In this document: positions 9,536 to 22,196 of the stretch, piece after piece | Numbering within the stretch: the stretch's first letter is position 1 | Layout: each line of letters opens with the position of its first letter | Origin: Antedon mediterranea | Lineage: Eukaryota; Echinodermata; Crinoidea; Comatulida; Antedonidae | Direction of reading: 5' to 3' | NCBI RefSeq assembly: GCF_964355755.1 | Contig: NC_092673.1 | Span: forward strand, 16,437,001-16,501,000 | DNA length: 64,000 nt | Translations under genes and position numbers: made by a program | The notes under the pieces: generated by a model | What the model was told of the DNA's origin: nothing | The model's input: the letters and a program-made list of their open reading frames with translations, nothing else | The model's database searches: none

Positions 9536-12500
9536 TACTATATGATCCATTTATTACTAGACTAATATGCACTGCTTCCCCAGGGCTGTTAGTCAGGGTA
9601 TTTGTGTGGGGTATTGTACTATTACTTTATGATCCATTTATTAATAGACTAAAATGCACTGCTTCCCCAGGGCTGTTAGACAGGGTATTTGTGTGGGGGT
9701 ATTGTACTACCTTACTTTATGATCCATTTATTAATAGACTAAAATGCACTGCTTCCCAGCAGGGCTGTAATAGTCAGGGTATTTGTGTGGGGTATTGTAC
9801 TGCCTTACTTTATGCTCCATTTATTAATAGACTAAAATGCACTGCTTCCCCAGGGCTGTTAGTCAGGGTATTTGTGTGGGGTATTGTACTACCTTACTTT
9901 ATGATCCATTTATTAATAGACTAAAATGCACTTCTTCCCCAGGGCTGTTAGACAGGGTATTTGTGTGGGGTATTGTACTACCTTACTTTATGATCCATTT
10001 ATTAATAGACTAAAATGCACTGCTTCCCCAGGGCTGTTAGACAGGGTATTTGTGTGGGGTATTGTACTACCTTACTTTATGATCCATTTATTAATAGACT
10101 AAAATGCACTGCTTCCCCAGGGCTGTTAGTCAGTGTATTTGTGTGGGGTATTGTACTACCTTACTTTATGATCCATTTATTAATAGACTAAAATGCACTT
10201 CTTCCCTAGGGCTGTTAGTCAGGGTATTTGTGTGGGGTATTGTACTACCTTACTTTATGATCCATTTATTAATAGACTAAAATGCATTGCTTCCCCAGGG
10301 CTGTTAGTCAGTGTATTTGTGTGGGGTATTGTACTACCTTACTTTATGATCCATTTATTAATAGACTAAAATGCACTTCTTCTCCAGGGCTGTTAGTCAG
10401 GGTATTTGTGTGGGGTATTGTACTACCTTACTTTATGATCCATTTATTAATAGACTAAAATGCACTGCTTCCCCAGGGCTGTTAGTCAGTGTATTTGTGT
10501 GGGGTATTGTACTACCTTACTTTATGATCCATTTATTAATAGACTAAAATGCACTTCTTCCCCAGGGCTGTTAGTCAGGGTATTTGTGTGGGGTATTGTA
10601 CTACCTTACTTTATGATCCATTTATTAATAGACTAAAATGCATTGCTTCCCCAGAGCTGTTAGTCAGGGTATTTGTGTGGGGTATTGTACTACCTTACTT
10701 TATGATCCATTTATTAATAGACTAAAATGCACTGCTTCCCCAGGGCTGTTAGTCAGGGTATTTGTGTGGGGTATTGTACTACCTTACTTTATGATCCATT
10801 TATTAATAGACTAAAATGCACTGCTTCCCCAGGGCAGTTAGTCAGGGTATTTGTGTGGGGTATTGTACTACCTTACTTTATGATCCATTTATTAATAGAC
10901 TAAAATGCACTTCTTCCCCGGGGCTGTTAGTCAGGGTATTTGTGTGGGGTATTGTACTACCTTACTTTATGATCCATTTATTAATAGACTAAAATGCACT
11001 GCTTTCCCAGGGCTGTTAGTCAGGGTATTTGTGTGGGGTATTGTACTACCTTACTTTATGATCCATTTATTAATAGACTAAAATGCACTGCTTTCCCAGG
11101 GCTGTTAGTCAGGGTATTTGTGTGGGGTATTGTACTACCTTACTTTATGATCCATTTATTAATAGACTAAAATGCACTGCTTCCCCAGGGCTGTTAGTCA
11201 GGGTATTTGTGTGGGGTATTGTACTACTTTACTTTATGATCCATTTATTAATAGACTAAAATGCACTGCTTCCCCAGGGCTGTTAGTCAGGGTATTTGTG
11301 TGGGGTATTGTACTACCTTACTTTATGATCCATTTATTAATAGACTAAAATGCACTGCTTCCCCAGGGCTGTTAGTCAGGGTATTTGTGTGGGGTATTGT
11401 ACTACCTTACTTTATGGTCCATTTATTAATAGACTAAAATGCACTGCTTCCCCAGGGCTGTTAGTCAGGGTATTTGTGTGGGGTATTGTACTACCTTACT
11501 TTATGATCCATTTATTAATAGACTAAAATGCACTGCTTCCCCAGGCCTGTTAGTCAGGGTATTTGTGTGGGGTATTGTACTACCTTACTTTATGATCCAT
11601 TTATTAATAGACTAAAATGCACTGCTTCCCCAGGGCTGTTAGTCAGGGTATTTGTGTGGGGTATTGTACTATTACTTTATGATCCATTTATTAATAGACT
11701 AAAATGCACTGCTTCCCCAGGGCTGTTAGACAGGGTATTTGTGTGGGGGTATTGTACTACCTTACTGTATGATCCATTTATTAATAGACTAAAATGCACT
11801 GCTTCCCAGCAGGGCTGTAATAGTCAGGGTATTTGTGTGGGGTATTGTACTGCCTTACTTTATGCTCCATTTATTAATAGACTAAAATGCACTGCTTCCC
11901 CAGGGCTGTTAGTCAGGGTATTTGTGTGGGGTATTGTACTACTACCTTACTTTATGATCCATTTATTAATAGACTAAAATGCACTGCTTCCCCAGGGCTG
12001 TTAGTCAGGGTATTTGTGTGGGTATTGTACTACCTTACTTTATGATCCATTTATTAATAGACTAAAATGCACTGCTTCCCCAGGGCTGTTAGTCAGGGTA
12101 TTTGTGTGGGGTATTGTACTACCTTACCTTATGATCCATTTATTAATAGACTAAAATGCACTGCTTCCCCAGGGCTGTTGAGTCAGGGTATATGTGTGGG
12201 GTATTGTACTATCTTACTTTATGATCCATTTATTAATAGACTAAAATGCACTGCTTCCCCAGGGCTGTTAGTCAGGGTATTTGTGTGGGGTATTGTACTA
12301 CCTTACCTTATGATCCATTTATTAATAGACTAAAATGCACTGCTTCCCCAGGGCTGTTAGTCAGGGTATTTGTGTGGGGTATTGTACTACCTTACTTTAT
12401 GATCCATTTATTAATAGACTAAAATGCACTGCTTCCCCAGGGCTGTTAGTCAGGGTATTTGTGTGGGGTATTGTACTACCTTACTTTATGATCCATTTAT

Positions 12501-15500
12501 TAATAGACTAAAATGCACTGCTTCCCCAGGGCTGTTAGTCAGGGTATTTGTGTGGGGTATTGTACTTCCTTACTTTATGATCCATTTATTAATAGACTAA
12601 AATGCACTGCTTCCCCAGGGCTGTTAGTCAGGGTATTTGTGTGGGGTATTGTACTACCTTACTTTATGATCCATTTATTAATAGACTAAATGCACTGCTT
12701 CCCCAGGGCTGTTAGTCAGGGTATTTGTGTGGGATATTGTACTACCTTACTTTATGATCCATTTATTAATAGACTAAAATGCACTGCTTCCCCAGGGCTG
12801 TTGAGTCAGGGTATTTGTGTGGGGTATGGTACTACCTTACTTTATGATCCATTTATTAATAGACTAAAATGCACTGCTTCCCCAGGGCTGTTAGTCAGGG
12901 TATTTGTGTGGGGTATTGTACTACCTTACTTTATGATCCATTTATTAATAGACTAAAATGCACTGCTTCCCCAGGGCTGTTAGTCAGGGTATTTGTGTGG
13001 GGTATTGTACTACCTTACTTTATGATCCATTTATTAATAGACTAAAATGCACTGCTTCCCCAGGGCTGTTAGTCAGGGTATTTGTGTGAGGTATTGTACT
13101 ACCTTACTTTATGATCCATTTATTAATAGACTAAAATGCACTGCTTCCCCAGGGCTGTTAGTCAGGGTATTTGTGTGGGGTATTGTACTACCTTACTTTA
13201 TGATCCATTTATTAATAGACTAAAATGCACTGCTTCCCCAGGGCTGTTAGTCAGGGTATTTGTGTGGGGTATTGTACTACCTTACTTTATGATCCATTTA
13301 TTAATAGACTAAAATGCACTGCTTCCCCAGGGCTGTTAGTCAGGGTATTTGTGTGGGGTATTGTACTACCTTACTTTATGATCCATTTATTAATAGACTA
13401 AAATGCACTGCTTCCCCAGGGCTGTTAGTCAGGGTATTTGTGTGGGGTATTGTACTTCCTTACTTTATGATCCATTTATTAATAGACTAAAATGCACTGC
13501 TTCCCCAGGGCTGTTAGTCAGGGTATTTGTGTGGGGTATTGTACTACCTTACTTTATGATCCATTTATTAATAGACTAAATGCACTGCTTCCCCAGGGCT
13601 GTTAGTCAGGGTATTTGTGTGGGATATTGTACTACCTTACTTTATGATCCATTTATTAATAGACTAAAATGCACTGCTTCCCCAGGGCTGTTGAGTCAGG
13701 GTATTTGTGTGGGGTATGGTACTACCTTACTTTATGATCCATTTATTAATAGACTAAAATGCACTGCTTCCCCAGGGCTGTTAGTCAGGGTATTTGTGTG
13801 GGATATTGTACTACCTTACTTTATGATCCATTTATTAATAGACTAAAATGCACTGCTTCCCCAGGGCTGTTGAGTCAGGGTATTTGTGTGGGGTATGGTA
13901 CTACCTTACTTTATGATCCATTTATTAATAGACTAAAATGCACTGCTTCCCCAGGGCTGTTAGTCAGGGTATTTGTGTGGGATATTGTACTACCTTACTT
14001 TATGATCCATTTATTAATAGACTAAAATGCACTGCTTCCCCAGGGCTGTTGAGTCAGGGTATTTGTGTGGGGTATTGTACTACCTTACTTTATGATCTAT
14101 TTATTAATAGACTAAAATGCACTGCTTCCCAGCAGGGCTGTTAGACAGGGTATTTGTGTGGGGTATTGTACTACCTTACTTTATGATCCATTTATTAATA
14201 GACTAAATGCACTGCTTCCCCAGGGCTGTTAGTCAGGGTATTTGTGTGGGGTATTGTACTACCTTACTTTATGATCCATTTATTAATAGATTAAAATGCA
14301 CTGCTTCCCCAGGGCTGTTAGTCAGGGTATTTGTGTGGGGTATTGTACTACCTTACTTTATGATCCATTTATTAATAGACTAAAATGCACTGCTTCCCCA
14401 GGGCTGTTAGTCAGGGTATTTGTGTGGGGTATTGTACTACCTTACTTTATGGTCCATTTATTAATAGACTAAAATGCACTGCTTCCCCAGGGCTGTTAGA
14501 CAGGGTATTTGTGTGGGGTATTGTAATACCTTACTTTATGATCCATTTATTAATAGACTAAAATGCACTGCTTCCCCAGGGCTGTTAGTCAGGGTATTTG
14601 TGTGGGGTATTGTACTACCTTACTTTATGATCCATTTATTAATAGACTAAAATGCACTGCTTCCCCAGGGCTGTTAGACAGGGTATTTGTGTGGGGTATT
14701 GTAATACCTTACTTTATGATCCATTTATTAATAGACTAAAATGCACTGCTTCCCCAGGCCTGTTAGTCAGGGTATTTGTGTGGGGTATTGTACTACCTTA
14801 CTTTATGATCCATTTATTAATAGACTAAAATGCACTTCTTCCCCAGGGCTGTTAGTCAGGGTATTTGTGTGGGGTATTGTACTACCTTACCTTATGATCC
14901 ATTTATTAATAGACTAAAATGCACTGCTTCCCCAGGGCTGTTAGTCAGGGTATTTGTGTGGGGTATTGTACTACCTTACCTTATGATCCATTTATTAATA
15001 GACTAAAATGCACTGCTTCCCCAGGGCTGTTAGTCAGGGTATTTGTGTGGGATATTGTACTACCTTACTTTATGGTCCATTTATTAATAGACTAAAATGC
15101 ACTGCTTCCCCAGGGCTGTTAGTCAGGGTATTTGTGTGGGGTATTGTACTACCTTACTTTATGATCCATTTATTAATAGACTAAAATGCACTGCTTCCCC
15201 AGGGCTGTTAGTCAGGGTATTTGTGTGGGGTATTGTACTACCTTACCTTATGATCCATTTATTAATAGACTAAAATGCACTGCTTCCCCAGGGCTGTTAG
15301 TCAGGGTATTTGTGTGGGGTATTGTACTACCTTACCTTATGATCCATTTATTAATAGACTAAAATGCACTGCTTCCCCAGGGCTGTTAGTCAGGGTATTT
15401 GTGTGGGATATTGTACTACCTTACTTTATGGTCCATTTATTAATAGACTAAAATGCACTGCTTCCCCAGGGCTGTTAGTCAGGGTATTTGTGTGGGGTAT

Positions 15501-18500
15501 TGTACTACCTTACCTTATGATCCATTTATTAATAGACTAAAATGCACTGCTTCCCCAGGGCTGTTAGTCAGGGTATTTGTGTGGGGTATTGTACTACCTT
15601 ACTTTATGATCCATTTATTAATAGACTAAAATGCACTGCTTCCCCAGGGCTGTTAGTCAGGGTATTTGTGTGGGGTATTGTACTACCTTACTTTATGATC
15701 CATTTATTAATAGACTAAAATGCACTGCTTCCCAGCAGGGCTGTTAGACAGGGTATTTGTGTGGGGTATTGTACTACCTTACTTTATGATCCATTTATTA
15801 ATAGACTAAATGCACTGCTTCCCCAGGGCTGTTAGTCAGGGTATTTGTGTGGGGTATTGTACTACCTTACTTTATGATCCATTTATTACTAGAGTAAAAT
15901 GCACTGCTTCCCCAGGGCTGTTAGACAGGGTATTTGTGTGGGGGTATTGTACTACCTTACTTTATGATCCATTTATTAATAGACTAAAATGCACTGCTTC
16001 CCCAGGGCTGTTAGTCAGGGTATTTGTGTGGGGTATTGTACTACCTTACTTTATGATCCATTTATTAATAGACTAAAATGCACTGCTTCCCCAGGGCTGT
16101 TAGTCAGGGTATTTGTGTGGGGTATTGTACTACCTTACTTTATGATCCATTTATTAATAGACTAAAACGCACTGCTTCCCCAGGGCTGTTAGTCAGGGTA
16201 TTTGTGTGGGGTATTGTACTACCTTACTTTATGATCCATTTATTAATAGACTAAAATGCACTGCTTCCCCAGGGCTGTTAGTCAGGGTATTTGTGTGGGG
16301 TATTGTACTACCTTACTTTATGATCCATTTATTAATAGACTAAATGCACTGCTTCCCCAGGGCTGTTAGTCAGGGTATTTGTGTGGGGTATTGTACTACC
16401 TTACTTTATGATCCATTTATTAATAGACTAAAATGCACTGCTTCCCCAGGGCTGTTAGTCAGGGTATTTGTGTGGGGTATTGTACTACCTTACTTTATGA
16501 TCCATTTATTAATAGACTAAAATGCACTGCTTCCCCAGGGCTGTTGAGTCAGGGTATTTGTGTGTGGTATTGTACTGCCTTACTTTATGATCCATTTATT
16601 AATAGACTAAATGCACTGCTTCCCCAGGGCTGTTAGTCAGGGTATTTGTGTGGGGTATTGTACTACCTTACTTTATGATCCATTTATTAATAGACTAAAT
16701 GCACTGCTTCCCCAGGGCTGTTAGTCAGGGTATTTGTGTGGGGTATTGTACTACCTTACTTTATGATCCATTTATTAATAGACTAAAATGCACTGCTTCC
16801 CAGCAGGGCTGTTAGACAGGGTATTTGTGTGGGGTATTGTACTACCTTACTTTATGATCCATTTATTAATAGACTAAATGCACTGCTTCCCCAGGGCTGT
16901 TAGTCAGGGTATTTGTGTGGGGTATTGTACTACCTTACTTTATGATCCATTTATTACTAGAGTAAAATGCACTGCTTCCCCAGGGCTGTTAGACAGGGTA
17001 TTTGTGTGGGGGTATTGTACTACCTTACTTTATGATCCATTTATTAATAGACTAAAATGCACTGCTTCCCCAGGGCTGTTAGTCAGGGTATTTGTGTGGG
17101 GTATTGTACTACCTTACTTTATGATCCATTTATTAATAGACTAAAATGCACTGCTTCCCCAGGGCTGTTAGTCAGGGTATTTGTGTGGGGTATTGTACTA
17201 CCTTACTTTATGATCCATTTATTAATAGACTAAAACGCACTGCTTCCCCAGGGCTGTTAGTCAGGGTATTTGTGTGGGGTATTGTACTACCTTACTTTAT
17301 GATCCATTTATTAATAGACTAAAATGCACTGCTTCCCCAGGGCTGTTAGTCAGGGTATTTGTGTGGGGTATTGTACTACCTTACTTTATGATCCATTTAT
17401 TAATAGACTAAATGCACTGCTTCCCCAGGGCTGTTAGTCAGGGTATTTGTGTGGGGTATTGTACTACCTTACTTTATGATCCATTTATTAATAGACTAAA
17501 ATGCACTGCTTCCCCAGGGCTGTTAGTCAGGGTATTTGTGTGGGGTATTGTACTACCTTACTTTATGATCCATTTATTAATAGACTAAAATGCACTGCTT
17601 CCCCAGGGCTGTTGAGTCAGGGTATTTGTGTGTGGTATTGTACTGCCTTACTTTATGATCCATTTATTAATAGACTAAATGCACTGCTTCCCCAGGGCTG
17701 TTAGTCAGGGTATTTGTGTGGGGTATTGTACTACCTTACTTTATGATCCATTTATTAATAGACTAAATGCACTGCTTCCCCAGGGCTGTTAGTCAGGGTA
17801 TTTGTGTGGGGTATTGTACTACCTTACTTTATGATCCATTTATTAATAGACTAAAATGCACTGCTTCCCCAGGGCTGTTAGTCAGGGTATTTGTGTGGGG
17901 TATTGTATTACCTTACTTTATGATCCATTTATTAATAGACTAAAATGCACTGCTTCCCCAGGGCTGTTAGTCAGGGTATTTGTGTGGGGTATTGTACTAC
18001 CTTACTTTATGATCCATTTATTAATAGACTAAAATGCACTGCTTCCCCAGGGCTGTTAGTCAGGGTATTTGTGTGGGGTATTGTACTACCTTACTTTATG
18101 GTCCATTTATTAATAGACTAAAATGCACTGCTTCCCCAGGGCTGTTAGTCAGGGTATTTGTGTGGGGTATTGTACTACCTTACTTTATGGTCCATTTATT
18201 AATAGACTAAAATGCACTGCTTCCCCAGGGCTGTTAGACAGGGTATTTGTGTGGGGTATTGCACTACCTTACTTTATGATCCATTTATTAATAGACTAAA
18301 ATGCACTGCTTCCCCAGGGCTGTTAGACAGGGTATTTGTGTGGGGTATTGTACTACCTTACTTTATGATCCATTTATTAATAGACTAAATGCACTGCTTC
18401 CCCAGGGCTGTTAGTCAGGGTATTTGTGTGGGGTATTGTACTACCTTACTTTATGATCCATTTATTAATAGACTAAAATGCACTGCTTCCCCAGGGCTGT

Positions 18501-20930
18501 TAGTCAGGGTATTTGTGTGGGGTATTGTACTGCCTTACTGTATGATCCATTTATTAATAGACTAAATGCACTGCTTCCCCAGGGCTGTTAGTCAGGGTAT
18601 TTGTGTGGGGTATTGTACTACCTTACTTTATGGTCCATTTATTAATAGACTAAAATGCACTGCTTCCCCAGGGCTGTTAGACAGGGTATTTGTGTGGGGT
18701 ATTGCACTACCTTACTTTATGATCCATTTATTAATAGACTAAAATGCACTGCTTCCCCAGGGCTGTTAGTCAGGGTATTTGTGTGGGGTATTGTACTACC
18801 TTACTTTATGATCCATTTATTAATAGACTAAAATGCACTGCTTCCCCAGGGCTGTTAGTCAGGGTATTTGTGTGGGGTATTGTACTACCTTACTTTATGA
18901 TCCATTTATTAATAGACTAAAATGCACTGCTTCCCCAGGGCTGTTAGTCAGGGTATTTGTGTGGGGTATTGTACTACCTTACTTTATGATCCATTTATTA
19001 ATAGACTAAAATGCACTGCTTCCCCAGGGCTGTTGAGTCAGGGTATTTGTGTGGGGTATTGTACTACCTTACTTTATGATCCATAGACTAAAATGCACTG
19101 CTTCCCCAGGGCTGTTAGTCAGGGTATTTGTGTGGGGTATTGTACTACCTTACTTTATGATCCATAGACTAAAATGCACTGCTTCCCCAGGGCTGTTAGT
19201 CAGGGTATTTGTGTGGGGTATTGTACTACCTTACTTTATGATCCATTTATTAATAGACTAAAATGCACTGCTTCCCCAGGGCTGTTAGTCAGGGTATTTG
19301 TGTGGGGTATTGTACTACCTTACTTTATGATCCATTTATTAATAGACTAAAATGCACTGCTTCCCCAGGGCTGTTGAGTCAGGGTATTTGTGTGGGGTAT
19401 TGTACTACCTTACTTTATGATCCATAGACTAAAATGCACTGCTTCCCCAGGGCTGTTAGTCAGGGTATTTGTGTGGGGTATTGTACTACCTTACTTTATG
19501 ATCCATAGACTAAAATGCACTGCTTCCCCAGGGCTGTTAGTCAGGGTATTTGTTTGGGGTATTGTACTACCTTACTTTATGATCCATTTATTAATAGACT
19601 AAAATGCACTCCTTCCCCAGGGCTGTTAGTTAGTCAGGGTATTTGTGTGGGGTATTGTACAGCTATACCTAATACTTTATGATCCATTTATTAATAGACT
19701 AAAATGCACTGCTTCCCCAGGGCTGTTAGTCAGGGTATTTGTGTGGGGTATTGTACTACCTTACTTTATGATCCATTTATTAATAGACTAAAATGCACTT
19801 CTTCCCCAGGGCTGTTTAGTCAGGGTATTTGTGTGTGGTATTGTACTACCTTACTTTATGATCCATTTATTAATAGACTAAAATGCACTGCTTCCCCAGG
19901 GCTGTTAGTCAGGGTATTTGTGTGGGGTATTGTACTACCTTACTTTATGATCCATTTATTAATACTAAATAGACTAAAATGCACTGCTTCACCAGGGCTG
20001 TTAGTCAGGGTATTTGTGTGGGTATTGTACTACCTTACTTTATGATCCATTTATTAATAGACTAAAATGCACTGCTTCCCCAGGGCTGTTAGTCAGGGTA
20101 TTTGTGTGGGGTATTGTACTACCTTACTTTATGATCCATTTATTAATAGACTAAAATGCACTGCTTCCCAGGGCTGTTATTCAGGGTATTTGTGTGTGGT
20201 ATTGTACTACCTTACTTTATGATCCATTTATTAATAGACTAAAATACACTGCTTCCCCAGGGTTGTTAGTCAGGGTATTTGTGTGGGGTATTGTACTACC
20301 TTACTTTATGATCCATTTATTAATAGACTAAAATGCACTGCTTCCTCAGGGCTGTGTTAGACAGGGTATTTGTGTGGGGTATTGTACTACCTTACTTTAT
20401 GATCCATTTATTAATAGACTAAAATGCACTGCTTCCCCAGGGCTGTTAATCAAGGGTATTTGTGTGGGGTATTGTACTACCTTACTTTATGATCCATTTA
20501 TTAATAGACTAAAATGCACTGCTTCCCCAGGGCTGTAATTCAGGGTGTTTGTGTGGGGTATTTGTACTACCTTACTTTATGATCCATTTATTAATAGACT
20601 AAAATGCACTGCTTCCCCAGGGCTGTTAGTCAGGGTATTTGTGTGGGGTATTGTACAACCTTACTTTATGATCCATTTATTAATAGACTAAAATGCACTG
20701 CTTCCCCAGGGCTGTTAGTCAGGGTATTTGTGTGGGGTATTGTACTACCTTACTTTATGATCCATTTATTAATAGACTAAAATGCACTGCTTCCCCAGGG
20801 CTGTTAGTCAGGGTATTTGTGTGGGGTATTGTACAACCTTACTTTATGATCCATTTATTAATAGACTAAAATGCACTGCTTCCCCAGGGCTGTTAGTCAG
20901 GGTATTTGTGTAGGGTATTGTATAGTCTGG
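9536..20930 (+). repeat. 89-bp satellite array 1, about 128 units
   Basis: The unit runs from about GACTAAAATGCACTGCTTCC through CCCAGGGCTGTTAGTCAGGG and GTATTTGTGTGGGGTATTG to CCATTTATTAATA and is 89 bp (for example starts at 11521 and 11610). Units are about 95-100% alike. Variants spread in blocks: CCCAGCAGGG, GTTGAGTCAGG, CTAAATGC (one A missing), TATGGTCC, and a shortened CCATAGACTAAAA near 19080-19505. Since 3 x 89 = 267, many 88-codon open frames arise; none is a gene. There are no unique spacers, so it is a satellite and not a CRISPR. Confidence 0.97.
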
Positions 20931-20939
20931 GTTCCAGAC

Positions 20940-22196
20940 GGAGTTTTGTCTTAATATTAGATTAGATTATAAAGATAATAAATGTTTGCTAAAGTATTCT
21001 GACTGTATATAGACCCTGAACCAGACCAGATCAAATGTGAGATAACAAATTACCTATCAGAGGTCCCTGTAGCCCATTGAAATAAGACTAATTTTGACAA
21101 ATATAGTCAGGGCCGTACACAGGATTTTATTTGGGTGGATGCGGATTAATATATTTTGGACCATTTTCATAATATTGAGTGAAGACGATAAGACCCTATA
21201 AAATGTGGACCTTTTGCAATTAGGGGGGGGGGGGGGTGTCATACCCTCCAACCTCCCGTCCCGCGTACGACCCTGATAGTATTGTGAATACCTGTTTTAA
21301 TACCCACTTAGCGTATGTGGACTTGTATCAGAATGGATGACACCATTGCAGTAAATACATTACTAACCAATTAGTTAATGATATGACTAGAAACCTACTT
21401 AAACAAATTAATTTCAAAAAAATAAAAGTTACAGTTATTTGGCTTAAAAATATAATTTGTTATAAACTAGAAATCTAGCGAGTCAACAGCAAAGTAAAAG
21501 ATTAGGTCTCTTTAGAATACAGTGTGTGGTATTATGTTTGGACACTAAGAAAACCAAGTGTTTATGGAAAATCTTTATAGCCTAAATACTTCTGGGGAAT
21601 TAGAAGGTGATCCATGCAAACTTCAGAAGTTTAGAAGAAAATAAAGTGCAAAGGCTTTGCCACTATGGCTATGTCGAAAAAAACCCTTATGACATTTTCT
21701 TTAAAGAAATTTAATTTCTTAATTGTAGAAACAAACCCATTTTGAGTAAGAAATAGAAAAATGTGAAACTAGAGGATAAATTATGTTTTTTAATAATTTT
21801 TCTGTATATAACATACTCAACGTTTGACAATTTCATAGCTAAAACAATTTTTGTCAGAGATTTTTCTTATGAAAAAAAGTAATTGTTCAGTAGGAGTTGT
21901 GATCAGGAATTGTGTTTCATTTCGGAATCCTTTTAGCCATGTTTGTTTTTTGTACTTGAGAAAAATGTTATGCAGATTGTCAACAAGCTTACATTGAGAA
22001 AAACAAGGGGCCTGATTATTATTAATGACCGTTGTGTGTTTATGTTTACTGTTCGCCTGTTGCCCCTATACAGCCAAACAAATCCTATCAAAATCATTAT
22101 CGTCAGTTTAATATTAACTTTGTATTTAAACAAAAGATAAAGTAAAAATCATCTGATTGTTTGAATCATGTATAAAGGTTATAGAAATGTTTGGTT
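20940..22196 (+). repeat. Flank A, copy 2
   Basis: Matches 2725-3719 plus 9021-9535 and 40295-41693. It begins almost directly after array 1, so copies 1 and 2 lie head to tail. It lacks about 95 bp that copies 1 and 3 have after the MITE (the part around 'accagatctaaca'). It provides one of the two empty sites for the 5.3-kb YR element. Confidence 0.85.
21108..21275. mobile_element. Small MITE with CAGGG(C/T)CGTAC ends and ATAGT target duplication
   Basis: Ends are CAGGGCCGTACACAGG and the reverse complement of CAGGGTCGTACGCGGG. ATAGT flanks both sides (21103-21107 and 21276-21280). Copy 1 has the empty site at about 3150-3157 ('aatatagtggcc'). A poly-G run of about 14 lies near 21222-21236. 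No coding capacity. Confidence 0.85.

Noticed and set aside
9505-20045. Many 60-149-codon open frames starting MHCFPRAVSQG... or similar
   Set aside because: They are products of the 89-bp satellite: three units equal 267 bp, or 88 codons plus a stop. The same peptide appears in different phases and no independent coding signal exists.
9536-20930. CRISPR array
   Set aside because: Units are contiguous, with no unique spacers, and the DNA is eukaryotic.
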